Positions 1 through 8,456 of a DNA stretch of 64,000 nt are shown here, in pieces. A model generated the notes under the pieces. The model was given only the letters and a program-made list of their open reading frames with translations, was not told where the DNA came from and did no database searches. This DNA comes from an uncultured Ruminococcus sp. (GTDB lineage Bacteria; Bacillota; Clostridia; Oscillospirales; Ruminococcaceae), in contig CASEUJ010000015.1 in the NCBI GenBank assembly GCA_949291125.1, positions 62,001-126,000 of the forward strand, in the 5' to 3' direction. Position numbers and translations under genes: made by a program. Numbering within the stretch: the first letter of the stretch is position 1; every line of letters starts with the position of its first letter.

Positions 1-555
1 ACCGCATGGCACCATCTCGGAAAAGCCGTTGCCTCGGTCGATAAAGTCGAATTTCCCGGCAATGCCGTCCTGAAGTCCCTGGAGATCGGTCTGCGCATCA
101 TACCAGATGACAAATTTGTCGATGCACCAGTCCGCCGTTTCCGGTACAGGATAGAATGCGGTATCCTTTTTATCATAGTGCTCAAGCAGTGACACAAGCC
201 CGGGCAGCATCCGCGCATGTTCGTCGTAGTAAATGGCGTCGCTGCATTCATAGAGTACACCGGCATTGGTCCGGCGCACCAGTTCAACCATCTCCCGGCT
301 CCGCTCCGGGGACTGGACGACGTGGAATACGGTTTTCCCGCCATATTCCATTTCGGTGCCACAACCATAGATATAGCCGTCAAAGCCGATCTCCCGCACA
401 AATGCATCTACATTCATAGCGGTGCGACCGGTGTTGATCAGGGCAAGATTGCCCTTTTCCCGGGCACGCCGGATGGCACGGACGGCAGACTCCGGCAAAA
501 AGTCGCCTTCGCCCACCAGAGTGCCGTCAATATCAAAGAAAATCAAGTTTTGCAA
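1..555 (-). CDS. HAD-superfamily (Cof-type) hydrolase, C-terminus cut by window edge
   Basis: Open to the left edge; 185 codons are visible. The N-terminus carries HAD motif I (FFDIDGTLVGEGDF) and motif II (LINTGRTAMNV), followed by a cap-like region with GYIYGCGTEM, which is typical of Cof/YbjI sugar-phosphate or flavin-phosphate phosphatases. The start is a TTG at 555, chosen because GAGGAA lies 9 bases upstream; no ATG fits. It overlaps the end of the kinase-like gene by 13 bases, so the two are probably translationally coupled and it is the last visible gene of the riboflavin transcript. HAD enzymes can dephosphorylate the riboflavin precursor ARPP or FMN. That is a tempting role given the operon, but it is inferred from position only. 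Confidence 0.8.
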   Translation of the reverse strand, partial: MQNLIFFDIDGTLVGEGDFLPESAVRAIRRAREKGNLALINTGRTAMNVDAFVREIGFDGYIYGCGTEMEYGGKTVFHVVQSPERSREMVELVRRTNAGVLYECSDAIYYDEHARMLPGLVSLLEHYDKKDTAFYPVPETADWCIDKFVIWYDAQTDLQGLQDGIAGKFDFIDRGNGFSEMVPCG

Positions 556-1076
556 TGGGTATCGTTCCTCTTTTCATGGGGTGATATCGTGGGAAGTGAT
601 GCCAGAAACGCGGCACTTTCTTCCCGTGTCTGGAAGACATGGATTTGTTTTCCCGCCGCCTGCTGAAGCAGTCTTATAATCTCGGGGCGTCCCCAGATGG
701 AAAATTTGCGGATGGAGTTTAAAAATTTCTCATCTGGTGCAGTTTCTACCCAGGGCAAGTCTTCCCGGGGCTTGCCGATCCGGGATAGGGCACCTGACAG
801 ACACACTTCCACTGGAAAGTCCAGCCAGAACACCGTGTCGCAAAATTCCAGTCGCCGGGGCATGGTGCGCCGATAGTTGCCGTCGATTATCCAGCGATCC
901 TGCTGAAGAATCTGCTCTAGGGTCTGATCAAATTCCGCTCGGATAGCAGTAGTCCTGTCCGGCCGGTGCCAGAGCATGTCCAGATAATACAGCGGCAGTC
1001 CAGTTTTTTCTTGCAGTGCTCGTGCAAACGTACTCTTGCCGCTGCCGGGACAGCCGATGACCAATATGCGCTGCAT
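543..1076 (-). CDS. P-loop nucleotide kinase-like protein (adenylate kinase/FlaR type)
   Basis: 177 residues. The N-terminal Walker A, GCPGSGKST (residues 8-16), is followed by YYLDMLWHRP, and then DRWIIDGNY and a LDFP Walker-B-like strand. This order is typical of small proteins annotated as adenylate kinase-like or DNA topology modulation protein FlaR. The lid and NMP-binding signature of true adenylate kinase are not seen, so the substrate is unknown. It starts 4 bases after the ribH stop and runs 13 bases into the following HAD gene, so it belongs to the same transcript. A direct role in flavin synthesis is not indicated by the sequence. Confidence 0.8.
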   Translation of the reverse strand: MQRILVIGCPGSGKSTFARALQEKTGLPLYYLDMLWHRPDRTTAIRAEFDQTLEQILQQDRWIIDGNYRRTMPRRLEFCDTVFWLDFPVEVCLSGALSRIGKPREDLPWVETAPDEKFLNSIRKFSIWGRPEIIRLLQQAAGKQIHVFQTREESAAFLASLPTISPHEKRNDTHCKT

Positions 1077-1080
1077 CGGC

Positions 1081-1548
1081 TTATGCTTCTAGATTCGAGA
1101 ATAGGCTCACCAGCTCCAACGCAGACATTGCGCAGTCATATCCCTTGTTGCCCGCTTTTGTGCCGGCACGTTCGATCGCTTGTTCAATGGTATCAGTGGT
1201 GAGGACGCCGAAGAGTACCGGTACGCCGGATTCGAGTCCCACCTGGGCGATGCCCTTCGACACCTCAGCGCAGACATAGTCATAGTGGCTTGTCGAGCCG
1301 CGGATCACTGCACCCACGCAGATGATCGCGTCGTACTTGCCCGAATGTGCCAGCTTCTTTGCTGCCAGCGGAATCTCAAAGGCGCCAGGTACCCATGCTA
1401 AGGTAATATCCTCGCCGTCTACGCCATGGCGCAGCAGACAATCCTCTGCACCGCCAATTAGCTTGCTGGTGATAAATTCATTGAACCGGGATGCCACAAT
1501 GGCGATTTTACGTCCCTTGCCTTCATACATGCCTTCTAATGTTTTCAT
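1081..1548 (-). CDS. ribH: 6,7-dimethyl-8-ribityllumazine synthase
   Basis: 155 residues, the normal length for RibH. It condenses 5-amino-6-ribitylamino-uracil with 3,4-dihydroxy-2-butanone 4-phosphate, the penultimate step of riboflavin synthesis, in the cytoplasm, usually as an icosahedral or pentameric shell. Visible family signatures are SRFNEFIT (substrate-binding N-terminus), the WVPGAFEIP loop, [14 protein letters not shown], and [11 protein letters not shown] with the NKG motif near the C-terminus. RBS AGGAGGAACT lies just upstream. It is separated from ribBA by a GT8 glycosyltransferase gene, which is unusual for this operon. Confidence 0.97.
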   Translation of the reverse strand: MKTLEGMYEGKGRKIAIVASRFNEFITSKLIGGAEDCLLRHGVDGEDITLAWVPGAFEIPLAAKKLAHSGKYDAIICVGAVIRGSTSHYDYVCAEVSKGIAQVGLESGVPVLFGVLTTDTIEQAIERAGTKAGNKGYDCAMSALELVSLFSNLEA

Positions 1549-1587
1549 GATAGTTCCTCCTGAAAAATATATTGGATGTTTATGGGA

Positions 1588-2400
1588 TTATTGCGGCATT
1601 TCACCGCAAAGCTCTCGATAAAATACATCGAGCTTTCCGAAATAGCCTGGATTCCACGGCTTGTTTTTGCCGCAATAGTGAATAATTGTGGTGTTTTCTC
1701 TGACCCATTCCACGTCACGGACTGTGTTTGGATGCCGCGCGTTGTATAGCGCCAGAATTCGGTCGCTCAGGTTATAGCGATAGCTGTCCACAAGCTGAAT
1801 CTGTTTGCCGTAGAGCGCTGTGATAATATCCTGATCCGGTAAAAGCAGCCGATTCTTTTTGTCCCGGACAAAGTCGATGACTTCCTGCGTCGTCTGCTGT
1901 CGGCGCAGCTGCTCGAGATGCATCAGCATGACGCCGGTGTTGATATAGGGTACGTCCGTTTCAATGCCCAGCCGCAGCTGATTCATCTTGTTGAAGAGTG
2001 AACGAACATGCGTACAGGCGATATACGTTGCGCCCTGAAACGCCATGCGATACAGCGGCTCTAAGGTGCGGATGACAATGGTGTCTGTGTCGAGATACAA
2101 TACGCGTTCCAGATCATCCGGCAAAAACTGCGCCGCGAAGATGCGGTAATAGATTTGTTTCGGATAGCGGTCACTTTCCGGGAAATCCCGGAAGAATGCC
2201 GCGTCCACCCGTGCCGGCACAATCGCGACCTCTGGTACTGCCTGCCGGATCTCTGCGAAATCAGCCGGTGTCAGGTCAGAGTGCAGAATATGCGCCGTAT
2301 AGCCGTCTTTGCAGGGAAAGCGCACGATGGAACGGAGACATTGTGTCAGCATCCAGACGAAATTGCGGTTAATGCAAAATAACAGATGCAGTGTTCTCAA
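1588..2400 (-). CDS. Glycosyltransferase family 8
   Basis: 270 residues. It shows the GT8 (GT-A fold, retaining) hallmarks: an N-terminal LHLLFCINRNF strand, the metal-binding YLDTDTIV (DxD) motif near residue 120, INTGVMLM, LPDQDIIT and the C-terminal HYCGKNKPWNPG, matching the HxxGxxKPW signature. Such enzymes transfer glucose or galactose from UDP-sugars to lipopolysaccharide-like or teichoic-type acceptors. No signal peptide or membrane span is seen, so it is probably cytosolic. It lies between ribBA (9-base gap) and ribH in the riboflavin operon and has no evident link to flavins. It may be a passenger gene, or may serve the glycan locus a few kilobases away. Acceptor and donor cannot be told from sequence. 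Confidence 0.9.
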   Translation of the reverse strand: MRTLHLLFCINRNFVWMLTQCLRSIVRFPCKDGYTAHILHSDLTPADFAEIRQAVPEVAIVPARVDAAFFRDFPESDRYPKQIYYRIFAAQFLPDDLERVLYLDTDTIVIRTLEPLYRMAFQGATYIACTHVRSLFNKMNQLRLGIETDVPYINTGVMLMHLEQLRRQQTTQEVIDFVRDKKNRLLLPDQDIITALYGKQIQLVDSYRYNLSDRILALYNARHPNTVRDVEWVRENTTIIHYCGKNKPWNPGYFGKLDVFYRELCGEMPQ

Positions 2401-2409
2401 TCCTTTCCA

Positions 2410-3606
2410 TCAGAAGTGTAGATAGTGTCCCATCTTGAATTGTTTTGTCTTGAGATACCGCAGATTTTCCGGCTTTTCCGGAATGTCAATCGGCACGCGT
2501 TCCGCGATCGTAATGCCATATTCCGACAGGTCTGAGATTTTGTCAGGATTGTTGGTCATCAGCCGCAGCGAGGTCGCACCCAGATGTTTCAGAATCTGTG
2601 CGCCCACGCTGTAATCGCGCAGATCCGGCGCAAAGCCAAGCTTGATGTTGGCCTCTACTGTGTCCAGCCCGTCTTCCTGCAATTTATACGCACGGATTTT
2701 GTTCAAAAGTCCGATGCCTCTGCCCTCCTGCCGCAGATAGACCAGAACACCTCTGCCTGCTTTGCGGATCATATCCAGTGCGCGGTTCAGCTGTTCGCCG
2801 CAGTCACAGCGATAGGAGCCGAACACGTCGCCGGTCAGGCATTCGGAATGCACCCGGCAAAGCACTGGCGCGCCGTCCGACACATCTCCCATCACCAGTG
2901 CCACGTGTTCGTCACCGTTGATCGTATTGCGGAATCCGTACATCTCAAATTCGCCGTGCGAAGTGGGCAGCTTGGCACGCGCCACTTCATCCACAAAGTT
3001 GTCGTGACTGCGGCGATAGCGCTGCAGTTCGCGAATGGTGATAAAGGAGAGGTCATGTTCCTTTGCGAATGCCGCGAGCCGCTCTCCCTTCATCATCGTG
3101 CCGTCGTCTTCCATGATTTCACAGCACAGTCCCACTTGTGTCAGTCCTGCCAGACGCAATAAGTCCACCGTTGCCTCCGTGTGACCGTTGCGCTCTAAGA
3201 CGCCGCCCGGCTTTGCCTCTAAGGGGAACATATGCCCCGGTCGGCGGAAATCGCCGGGATGTGCCGCCGGGTCTGCCGCCATGCGTGCGGTGAGGCCGCG
3301 TTCCACCGCCGAAATACCGGTGGTGGTGTCGATGTGGTCAATGGAAACAGTGAACGCCGTTTCGTGGTTGTCGGTGTTGTGGGATACCATCTGTTTGAGC
3401 CCTAAGCGTACGACATTGTCGTGGCTCATGGGCATACAGATCAGTCCTTTGGCATAGGTTGCCATGAGATTGACGTTTTCGGTCGTGGCAAATTGCCCGG
3501 CGCAGATCAGATCGCCTTCGTTTTCCCGGTCGGGATCGTCGGTGACGAGAATGCACTTTCCGGCACGCAGATCTTGCAGTGCCTGTTCAATGGTGTTGTA
3601 TTCCAT
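2410..3606 (-). CDS. ribBA: Bifunctional 3,4-dihydroxy-2-butanone 4-phosphate synthase / GTP cyclohydrolase II
   Basis: 398 residues, fusing RibB (about 1-200) and RibA (about 205-398). It makes both riboflavin precursors, one from ribulose 5-phosphate and one from GTP. The RibB half has [16 protein letters not shown] and the HTEATVDL acidic cluster. The usual DDEDRENEGD is [10 protein letters not shown] here, a proline at a non-catalytic position. The RibA half has the zinc triad in [18 protein letters not shown] and the arginine motif RQEGRGIGL, followed by the conserved C-terminal domain with TNNPDK. RBS AAGGAGG sits 9 bases before ATG. A 146-base gap with a small hairpin (3671-3691) separates it from the upstream acetyltransferase gene. 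Confidence 0.97.
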   Translation of the reverse strand: MEYNTIEQALQDLRAGKCILVTDDPDRENEGDLICAGQFATTENVNLMATYAKGLICMPMSHDNVVRLGLKQMVSHNTDNHETAFTVSIDHIDTTTGISAVERGLTARMAADPAAHPGDFRRPGHMFPLEAKPGGVLERNGHTEATVDLLRLAGLTQVGLCCEIMEDDGTMMKGERLAAFAKEHDLSFITIRELQRYRRSHDNFVDEVARAKLPTSHGEFEMYGFRNTINGDEHVALVMGDVSDGAPVLCRVHSECLTGDVFGSYRCDCGEQLNRALDMIRKAGRGVLVYLRQEGRGIGLLNKIRAYKLQEDGLDTVEANIKLGFAPDLRDYSVGAQILKHLGATSLRLMTNNPDKISDLSEYGITIAERVPIDIPEKPENLRYLKTKQFKMGHYLHF

Positions 3607-3752
3607 TTGTATAGCCTCCTTATTAGATGCAAGAAATTTAGAAGCAAGAAGTCAGAAATTCGAGCAGTGACCTTGACGTTTTCGTCAAAGGAAATCATGG
3701 GCAAAGGGGGACGCAATCAATACGCTCTGCATCTCCTGAACGCCCTTACTCC

Positions 3753-4268
3753 TCACTTTTTTACCTCAAACAAAATATGCGGCATATCCACCCCACGGTA
3801 ATGCTTTGTCCAGGTGTCAATGGGCTGCATCCCACCCCGCAGCGCCACACGCTGGGATGGCAGGTTGTTATCCCGGATGATGGAATACACTGCATCCGCC
3901 CCCATCACCTCGAATGCATACGCTTGACATGCCAATGCCGCCTCAGTGGCGAAGCCCATGTGCCAACAGTCTCGGCGTAGCAGATAGCCGATCTCCAACA
4001 GTTCCCGGTCTTTCCACGGCTGCATGGTCAATCCGCACTGCCCGATCAGGTCGCCGGTTTCTTTGAGGATCATTGCCCACAGGCCAAATCCGTATTGCTG
4101 ATAACGACCGATCTGCCGGTCGAGCCAATCCTGCACCATTGCGTCGTCAAAGGCGCCGTTATAGGCGTACATCGTTTCCTCATCCTGTAAAATCCGGCAC
4201 AGGGCGGCGAAATCGGATTGTCGCAGTTCCCGGAAGTGCAGGTGCTTTGTATCTGGTATCATGTTCAT
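3753..4268 (-). CDS. GNAT acetyltransferase (RimJ/RimL-like)
   Basis: 171 residues. The pattern HFRELRQSDFAALCRIL ... IGQCGLTM ... LEIGYLLRRDCWHMGFATEAA is the GNAT fold, with the acetyl-CoA pyrophosphate loop expected at RDCWHMGFATEA (usually R/QxxGxGxA; here the first glycine position is diverged to WHMG). The C-terminus has DNNLPSQRVALRGGM, typical of N-terminal or small-molecule acetyltransferases of the RimL group. The ATG overlaps the previous stop by one base (TAATG), so the two genes are co-translated. Substrate is unknown and no flavin role is evident. Confidence 0.85.
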   Translation of the reverse strand: MNMIPDTKHLHFRELRQSDFAALCRILQDEETMYAYNGAFDDAMVQDWLDRQIGRYQQYGFGLWAMILKETGDLIGQCGLTMQPWKDRELLEIGYLLRRDCWHMGFATEAALACQAYAFEVMGADAVYSIIRDNNLPSQRVALRGGMQPIDTWTKHYRGVDMPHILFEVKK

Positions 4269-4747
4269 TACCCCTTAATCCACACATCGATCTCCTCTTT
4301 GGCTGGCATTTCAAAAATGGACGTCACCTTTTCTTGGAGCTGCGCATCCACATAGTATGCGTTGATTTTTTTCGCTGTAACCAAACGGTTTCTTTTCTGC
4401 AAGCGTTTCTGCCATGTTTCATCGCTGATATCGATAAAATGAATTTCACAGTCGATATTTCTGAACCGATAAAATTCTCTGGCATATGTCCTCTCCGCTT
4501 TTGTCCATAGTCCCCAATCCAGTATGACATTGATGTCCGTTTCTACGATTTCTACTGATTTATCAAACAGGTATTTTTCTAATTTTTCTACATAGGCATC
4601 ATGCTGATTGCCGATATTCTGGTCATAGAGCGCCAGTGTGATCTCATCAACAGAAAGTATCACTGCGTGATTTTTAATGCGCTGCTGTTTTGCATATGTG
4701 CTCTTGCCGCTACAGATTTTTCCGCAGGTCATAATCACCTTTGCCAT
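4268..4747 (-). CDS. P-loop ATPase/kinase of the zeta-toxin/AAA_33 type
   Basis: 159 residues. The N-terminus is MAKVIMTCGKICSGKSTYA, with a Walker A (GKICSGKST) directly after the first strand. It is followed by LSVDEITLALYD and a second acidic strand NVILDWGLW, an order typical of small AAA_33 kinases that phosphorylate small molecules, aminoglycosides or nucleosides. There is no partner antitoxin, so a toxin role is not supported. It is co-transcribed with ribE upstream (27-base gap) and the GNAT gene downstream (1-base overlap). A kinase plus acetyltransferase pair inside a riboflavin operon resembles mobile small-molecule-modifying cassettes, but this is an inference. Confidence 0.8.
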   Translation of the reverse strand: MAKVIMTCGKICSGKSTYAKQQRIKNHAVILSVDEITLALYDQNIGNQHDAYVEKLEKYLFDKSVEIVETDINVILDWGLWTKAERTYAREFYRFRNIDCEIHFIDISDETWQKRLQKRNRLVTAKKINAYYVDAQLQEKVTSIFEMPAKEEIDVWIKG

Positions 4748-4774
4748 ATTCTGTTCACCCCATAAATTGAATGT

Positions 4775-5410
4775 TCAACAAAATCCATTTTTCTGTAACA
4801 GATCGATTGTTACACCATCCTTTTTCGGTTTCATCAGTTTTTCCACATACTTTCCGATGATGTCGGTTTCTAAGTTCACGATTTCGCCGGGACGGTGTTG
4901 CAAAAGTGTTGTCTCCTCGCCGGTGTGGGGGATCAGACTTACCGTGAAATCAGAATGTGTCACCTGCGCCACAGTCAGACTGATGCCGTCAATGGCAATC
5001 GACCCCTTCTCCACAATATATCGTAGGATCTCCGGCGCAGCCCCGATGGTGACAAGCATCGCATTGCCCTCTGACCGCATGGACAGGATTTTTCCCGTGC
5101 CGTCGATGTGCCCTGCCACAATATGGCCGCCAAAGCGTCCGTTCGCCGCCATGGCGCGCTCTAAATTCACCATCGATCCGGGTTTCAGCTGCCCTAAGTT
5201 GCTTCGGCGCAGCGTCTCTGGCATGACATCCGCCGTAAATCCGTCGTCATCCATGCGGATTACCGTGAGGCATACGCCATTGACGGCAATGCTGTCGCCG
5301 ATCTGGGTACTTTCTAACACTTTCGATGCGGCGAGTTCCAACTCACATCGCACTGGCGTCTGGGTCAGCCGCCGGACGATGCCCATCTCTTCCACAATGC
5401 CTGTAAACAT
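4775..5410 (-). CDS. ribE: Riboflavin synthase alpha chain
   Basis: 211 residues, the usual length for the trimeric enzyme that dismutates two lumazine molecules to riboflavin. It has the duplicated lumazine-binding barrel: repeat one begins MFTGIVEEMG and repeat two begins HIVAGHIDGTGKI, each followed by a GVCLTV or GISLTV strand (IAVNGVCLTV, IAIDGISLTV). The C-terminal trimerisation helix includes KYVEKLM. It starts 6 bases downstream of ribD. Together with ribD, ribBA and ribH in this operon, all enzymes for riboflavin from GTP and ribulose phosphate are present except the dedicated phosphatase, for which the HAD gene at the left edge is a positional candidate. Confidence 0.97.
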   Translation of the reverse strand: MFTGIVEEMGIVRRLTQTPVRCELELAASKVLESTQIGDSIAVNGVCLTVIRMDDDGFTADVMPETLRRSNLGQLKPGSMVNLERAMAANGRFGGHIVAGHIDGTGKILSMRSEGNAMLVTIGAAPEILRYIVEKGSIAIDGISLTVAQVTHSDFTVSLIPHTGEETTLLQHRPGEIVNLETDIIGKYVEKLMKPKKDGVTIDLLQKNGFC

Positions 5411-5416
5411 GTTGTC

Positions 5417-6505
5417 TCACTCCTTTCGGGTGTATTCCAGTAAGATATCTTCCCCCAGCCGAGTGATCTGCGGCGGCGAGAGGAGAATGCTTTGTGCTGG
5501 GTCGGTGATTCCCATGGCACCAACGGGAGAGAGCCCGTCGCCGCCGAAAATTTTGGGGGCAAGATAGACCTGCACCAGATCGGCGCATCCTGCCTGAAGC
5601 GCCGATGCGTGAATCTTTGCACCGCCTTCGATCAGGACGCTGTCAATGCCGCGCTGTCCCAAAATCGCCAGACACGCGCGGATGGAAACATGTTCGCCCG
5701 ACAGCGGCGCCTCCAACACCGTTACACCCTTGTCTTCCAGCTGCTGGCACTTTTTTGGATCTGGATCATGGCAAAAGACGATGACCGGGATCTCGTGCGC
5801 CGTCTGTACCAGCCGACAGTCCAGCGGCAGCCGCAGATGAGTGTCTAGCACCACACGCACCGGATGACTGGGGTTGTCACAACGGCAATTGAGCATTGGA
5901 TCGTCGGAAAGCACCGTGCCGATTCCGATGCAAATCGCAGACACGCGCTTTCGCGTCAGTTGGACATGGTGTCTGGCGGCTTCTCCCGTCACCCACTTTG
6001 ATGCACCGCCAGCACAGGCAATTTTTCCGTCGGCAGTCATGGCGTATTTCAGGATCACATAGGGCAATTTTGTCGTGATATAGTGAAAAAAGATCGGATT
6101 GAGCGCGTCGCATTCGCTGCGTAAGAAGTCCGTCACGACTTTTACGCCGTGTTCTCGTAACAATGCAACGCCTTTTCCGGAGACCAATGGATTCGGGTCA
6201 CGCGAACCGATATAAACAGTCGAAATGCCGCTTGCAAGCACCGCCTCGGTACACGGCGGCTGTTTGCCGTGGTGACAGCATGGCTCTAAGGTAACATACA
6301 TCGTGGCGCCGGATGGGTCTTCTTTGCAGTGTTTCAGCGCATTGCGTTCGGCGTGGAGATCGCCGTATTTTGCGTGCCAACCTTCGCCGATGATTCTGCC
6401 GTCTTTTACGATGACGGCGCCCACCAGCGGATTGGGATTGGTAAAGCCGATGCCGCGTCGGGCAAGCGCAATGGCGCGGCGCATATAAAACGAATGCAGG
6501 GTCAT
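5417..6505 (-). CDS. ribD: Bifunctional pyrimidine deaminase/reductase
   Basis: 362 residues. RibD deaminates and then reduces the GTP cyclohydrolase product. The N-terminal cytidine-deaminase-like domain (about 1-145) shows the zinc ligands in HAERNALKH (H51, E53) and PCCHHGKQPPC (C76, C85). The C-terminal reductase (about 150-362) has the NADPH-binding TADGKIA and the GGAKIHASAL motifs. The frame stays open to 6571, but that upstream ATG lies inside the riboswitch terminator hairpin. The ATG at 6505, with AAAGGTGGTG about 10 bases before it, is therefore the start. It is the first gene of the operon. Confidence 0.97.
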   Translation of the reverse strand: MTLHSFYMRRAIALARRGIGFTNPNPLVGAVIVKDGRIIGEGWHAKYGDLHAERNALKHCKEDPSGATMYVTLEPCCHHGKQPPCTEAVLASGISTVYIGSRDPNPLVSGKGVALLREHGVKVVTDFLRSECDALNPIFFHYITTKLPYVILKYAMTADGKIACAGGASKWVTGEAARHHVQLTRKRVSAICIGIGTVLSDDPMLNCRCDNPSHPVRVVLDTHLRLPLDCRLVQTAHEIPVIVFCHDPDPKKCQQLEDKGVTVLEAPLSGEHVSIRACLAILGQRGIDSVLIEGGAKIHASALQAGCADLVQVYLAPKIFGGDGLSPVGAMGITDPAQSILLSPPQITRLGEDILLEYTRKE

Positions 6506-6540
6506 GGAATATGACACCACCTTTCGGAAAAATCGGGCAC

Positions 6541-6581
6541 AAAAAATGCCTGCCCATGGTGAATTCACCACAGGGCAGGCA
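6541..6581 (-). terminator. Riboswitch-controlled intrinsic terminator
   Basis: On the minus strand a 9-bp perfect stem, TGCCTGCCC/GGGCAGGCA, with an additional inner palindrome around GAATTC, is followed directly by six T. It sits between the FMN aptamer and ribD, as expected for the expression platform that stops transcription when FMN is bound. Confidence 0.92.
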
Positions 6582-6651
6582 GAAAACCATATCCAACAGA
6601 TATGGCATAAATGCGTTTGTTTTTATGGGGGAAACGTATTTCAGACGCACT

Positions 6652-6781
6652 GCTTCTCTCATCCGGACTATACCGTCGGTTTCGGAGTTACACCGAATCG
6701 GCTGAATGACTCAGCTCGCGGACTTCGGAACGCGAAAACGTCCCGTTACCGCCGGTCATGAATTGCACAATACCCTGAAGC
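6652..6781 (-). promoter_or_regulatory. FMN riboswitch (RFN element)
   Basis: The minus strand reads GCTTCAGGG at the 5' end, then the conserved ACCGGCGGTAA core, the arm GTCCGCGAGC, CGGTGTAACTCCG, GACGGTATAGTCCGGATG, and closes with GAGAAGC. GCTTC/GAAGC forms P1. These match the RFN consensus blocks. The P2 loop differs from the usual GGGTGAAATTCCC (here GTGCAATTCATGA), so the element is somewhat diverged. It binds FMN and controls ribD and the downstream genes through the terminator at 6541-6581. Confidence 0.95.
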
Positions 6782-6800
6782 AAATTATATATTTGACAAT

Positions 6801-6829
6801 AGTATAGCATAGGAGATCAGATTTGTCAA
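6801..6829 (-). promoter_or_regulatory. Sigma-A promoter of the riboflavin operon
   Basis: On the minus strand: TTGACA (6829-6824), 17-base spacer, TATACT (6806-6801) with an extended TGc. Transcription would begin about 10 bases before the FMN aptamer. Confidence 0.88.
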
Positions 6830-6882
6830 GGGGGATTTTTGGCATGTTTATGACGGATGGGGTGACAAAAATTCAAAACTAC

Positions 6883-6912
6883 TTGACATCACATTGCGAT
6901 ATTTGATATAAT
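6883..6912 (+). promoter_or_regulatory. Sigma-A promoter of the surface-glycan operon
   Basis: TTGACA (6883-6888), 18-base spacer, TATAAT (6907-6912). It diverges from the riboflavin promoter and leaves a leader of about 115 bases before the first gene of the glycan cluster, in which no clear riboswitch is recognised. Confidence 0.85.
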
Positions 6913-7034
6913 AACTGTATATGTAGTCATATTTTTGGCGGCATAGTGAACGAAAACAGAAAGTGAGATGTCAGCTGTGGCACTTGACGAAAGCGCTGTT
7001 CGCATAGATGGGACGCTGCCGCAGCACCTGAATC

Positions 7035-8456
7035 ATGATGAAAACAAACCGAGATCAATACAAACGGATTTTTTCTTTTTTTGCCGACGTGCTTCTTGTC
7101 GGTCTGTATGCCGTCGGGTTTGCCTGGGTCTGGTATACATGTTATAGCGATGCGATTCTACTACCGTTTTATCGGCGTGGCAACTGGGTAATGATCCTGA
7201 TCTATGTCATCTTAGTATTGCTGTTCAGCCGCTCGTTCGGCGGCATGAAGATTGGCTATCTCAAAAAGACGGACATGCTCTATTCCCAGCTGTTGTCTAT
7301 CGTCTGTGTCAACTTTTTGACCTATCTGCAAATCAGCGTGGTCAACCGTGATTTTTCTGCCGTGCTGCCGATGACGGTGCTGACGGTGGTGGATATAGCG
7401 GTGCTGTTGTGTTGGGTGGTGTGCACCAATAAGCTCTATTTCCATGTTTACCCTCCGAGGCGGTTGGTGGTCATTTATGGTGAGCGTACTGCTGCAGAGC
7501 TGGTGCTAAAGATGAGCCGGCGTGTTGATAAATACATGATCTGTGAATCGGTCAGTATCAGTGAATCGGAGGATCAGATCTATGAAACGATCCAACGCTA
7601 TGAGGGTGTGATCCTCTGTGAGGTTTCCGGTGCAGTGCGCAATGATCTGATCAAATACTGCTTTGCCCAGAATATCCGGATGTATATTGCGCCGAAATTG
7701 TCAGATATTATTCTGCGCGGTGCAGAGGAGATCCGCCTGTTTGATACGCCGCTTTTACTCTGTCGCAACTATGGGCTGACCTTCGAGCAAAAGCTTGGCA
7801 AGCGCATCTTTGACTTGGTATTTTCAGTGCTGTTTCTGGTGATTTTGTCGCCGATCATGCTCCTGTGCGCCATTGCCATCAAGATCGAGGACGGCGGGCC
7901 AGTCTTGTTCAAACAGGTTCGCCTGACTGTTGGCGGCAAGCGATTTCGTGTGTTGAAATTTCGTAGCATGGTAGTTGACGCTGAAAAGTATGGTCCCCAG
8001 CTTGCGCGTGAGGATGATGTGCGCATTACCAGAGTCGGCAGATTTATGCGAAAGTGTCGGATCGATGAACTGCCGCAGCTGTTTAATATCCTGCGCGGCG
8101 AAATGTCGGTTGTCGGACCGCGCCCTGAGCGTCCGGAACTGGCACAGGAATATGAAAAGGACATGCCGGAGTTTGAATTCCGCTTACAGGTCAAGGCAGG
8201 TCTGACTGGCTATGCCCAGGTGACGGGACTTTATGACACCCAGCCCTATGACAAGCTTAAGATGGATTTGATGTATATCGAGAATTATTCGATGTTCCTC
8301 GACCTGCGCATTCTGCTGATGACGCTCAAGACTGCGCTCTTCCCCAGCGAGACGAATGAAGAAGCGGAACTGCATGAAATGCATGAGATGCAGGAGCTGC
8401 AGGAACGTTTGCAAAAGCAGGAGCATGAACACAATCCAGATAAAAGAGATCAATGA
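7035..8456 (+). CDS. Polyprenyl-phosphate sugar-1-phosphate transferase (WbaP/exopolysaccharide initiating type)
   Basis: 473 residues. It begins surface polysaccharide synthesis by moving a hexose-1-phosphate from a nucleotide sugar to undecaprenyl phosphate on the inner face of the membrane. The N-terminal half has about four membrane spans (residues 10-120) and a soluble Rossmann-like segment. The catalytic half begins at about 255 with KRIFDLVFSVL and a re-entrant helix, then GGPVLFKQVR, KFRSM, RIDELPQLFNILRGEMS, VGPRPE, KAGLTGYAQV. All are hallmark bacterial sugar transferase motifs. The start ATG is preceded in frame by a stop at 7029, and the RBS is weak. The stop overlaps the manC start by 4 bases. 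The tail after residue 455 is a Glu/Gln/Met-rich repeat. Confidence 0.94.
   Translation: MMKTNRDQYKRIFSFFADVLLVGLYAVGFAWVWYTCYSDAILLPFYRRGNWVMILIYVILVLLFSRSFGGMKIGYLKKTDMLYSQLLSIVCVNFLTYLQISVVNRDFSAVLPMTVLTVVDIAVLLCWVVCTNKLYFHVYPPRRLVVIYGERTAAELVLKMSRRVDKYMICESVSISESEDQIYETIQRYEGVILCEVSGAVRNDLIKYCFAQNIRMYIAPKLSDIILRGAEEIRLFDTPLLLCRNYGLTFEQKLGKRIFDLVFSVLFLVILSPIMLLCAIAIKIEDGGPVLFKQVRLTVGGKRFRVLKFRSMVVDAEKYGPQLAREDDVRITRVGRFMRKCRIDELPQLFNILRGEMSVVGPRPERPELAQEYEKDMPEFEFRLQVKAGLTGYAQVTGLYDTQPYDKLKMDLMYIENYSMFLDLRILLMTLKTALFPSETNEEAELHEMHEMQELQERLQKQEHEHNPDKRDQ

Noticed and set aside
4268-4747. Zeta-toxin of a toxin-antitoxin pair
   Set aside because: There is no epsilon-like antitoxin, only a P-loop kinase in a metabolic operon.
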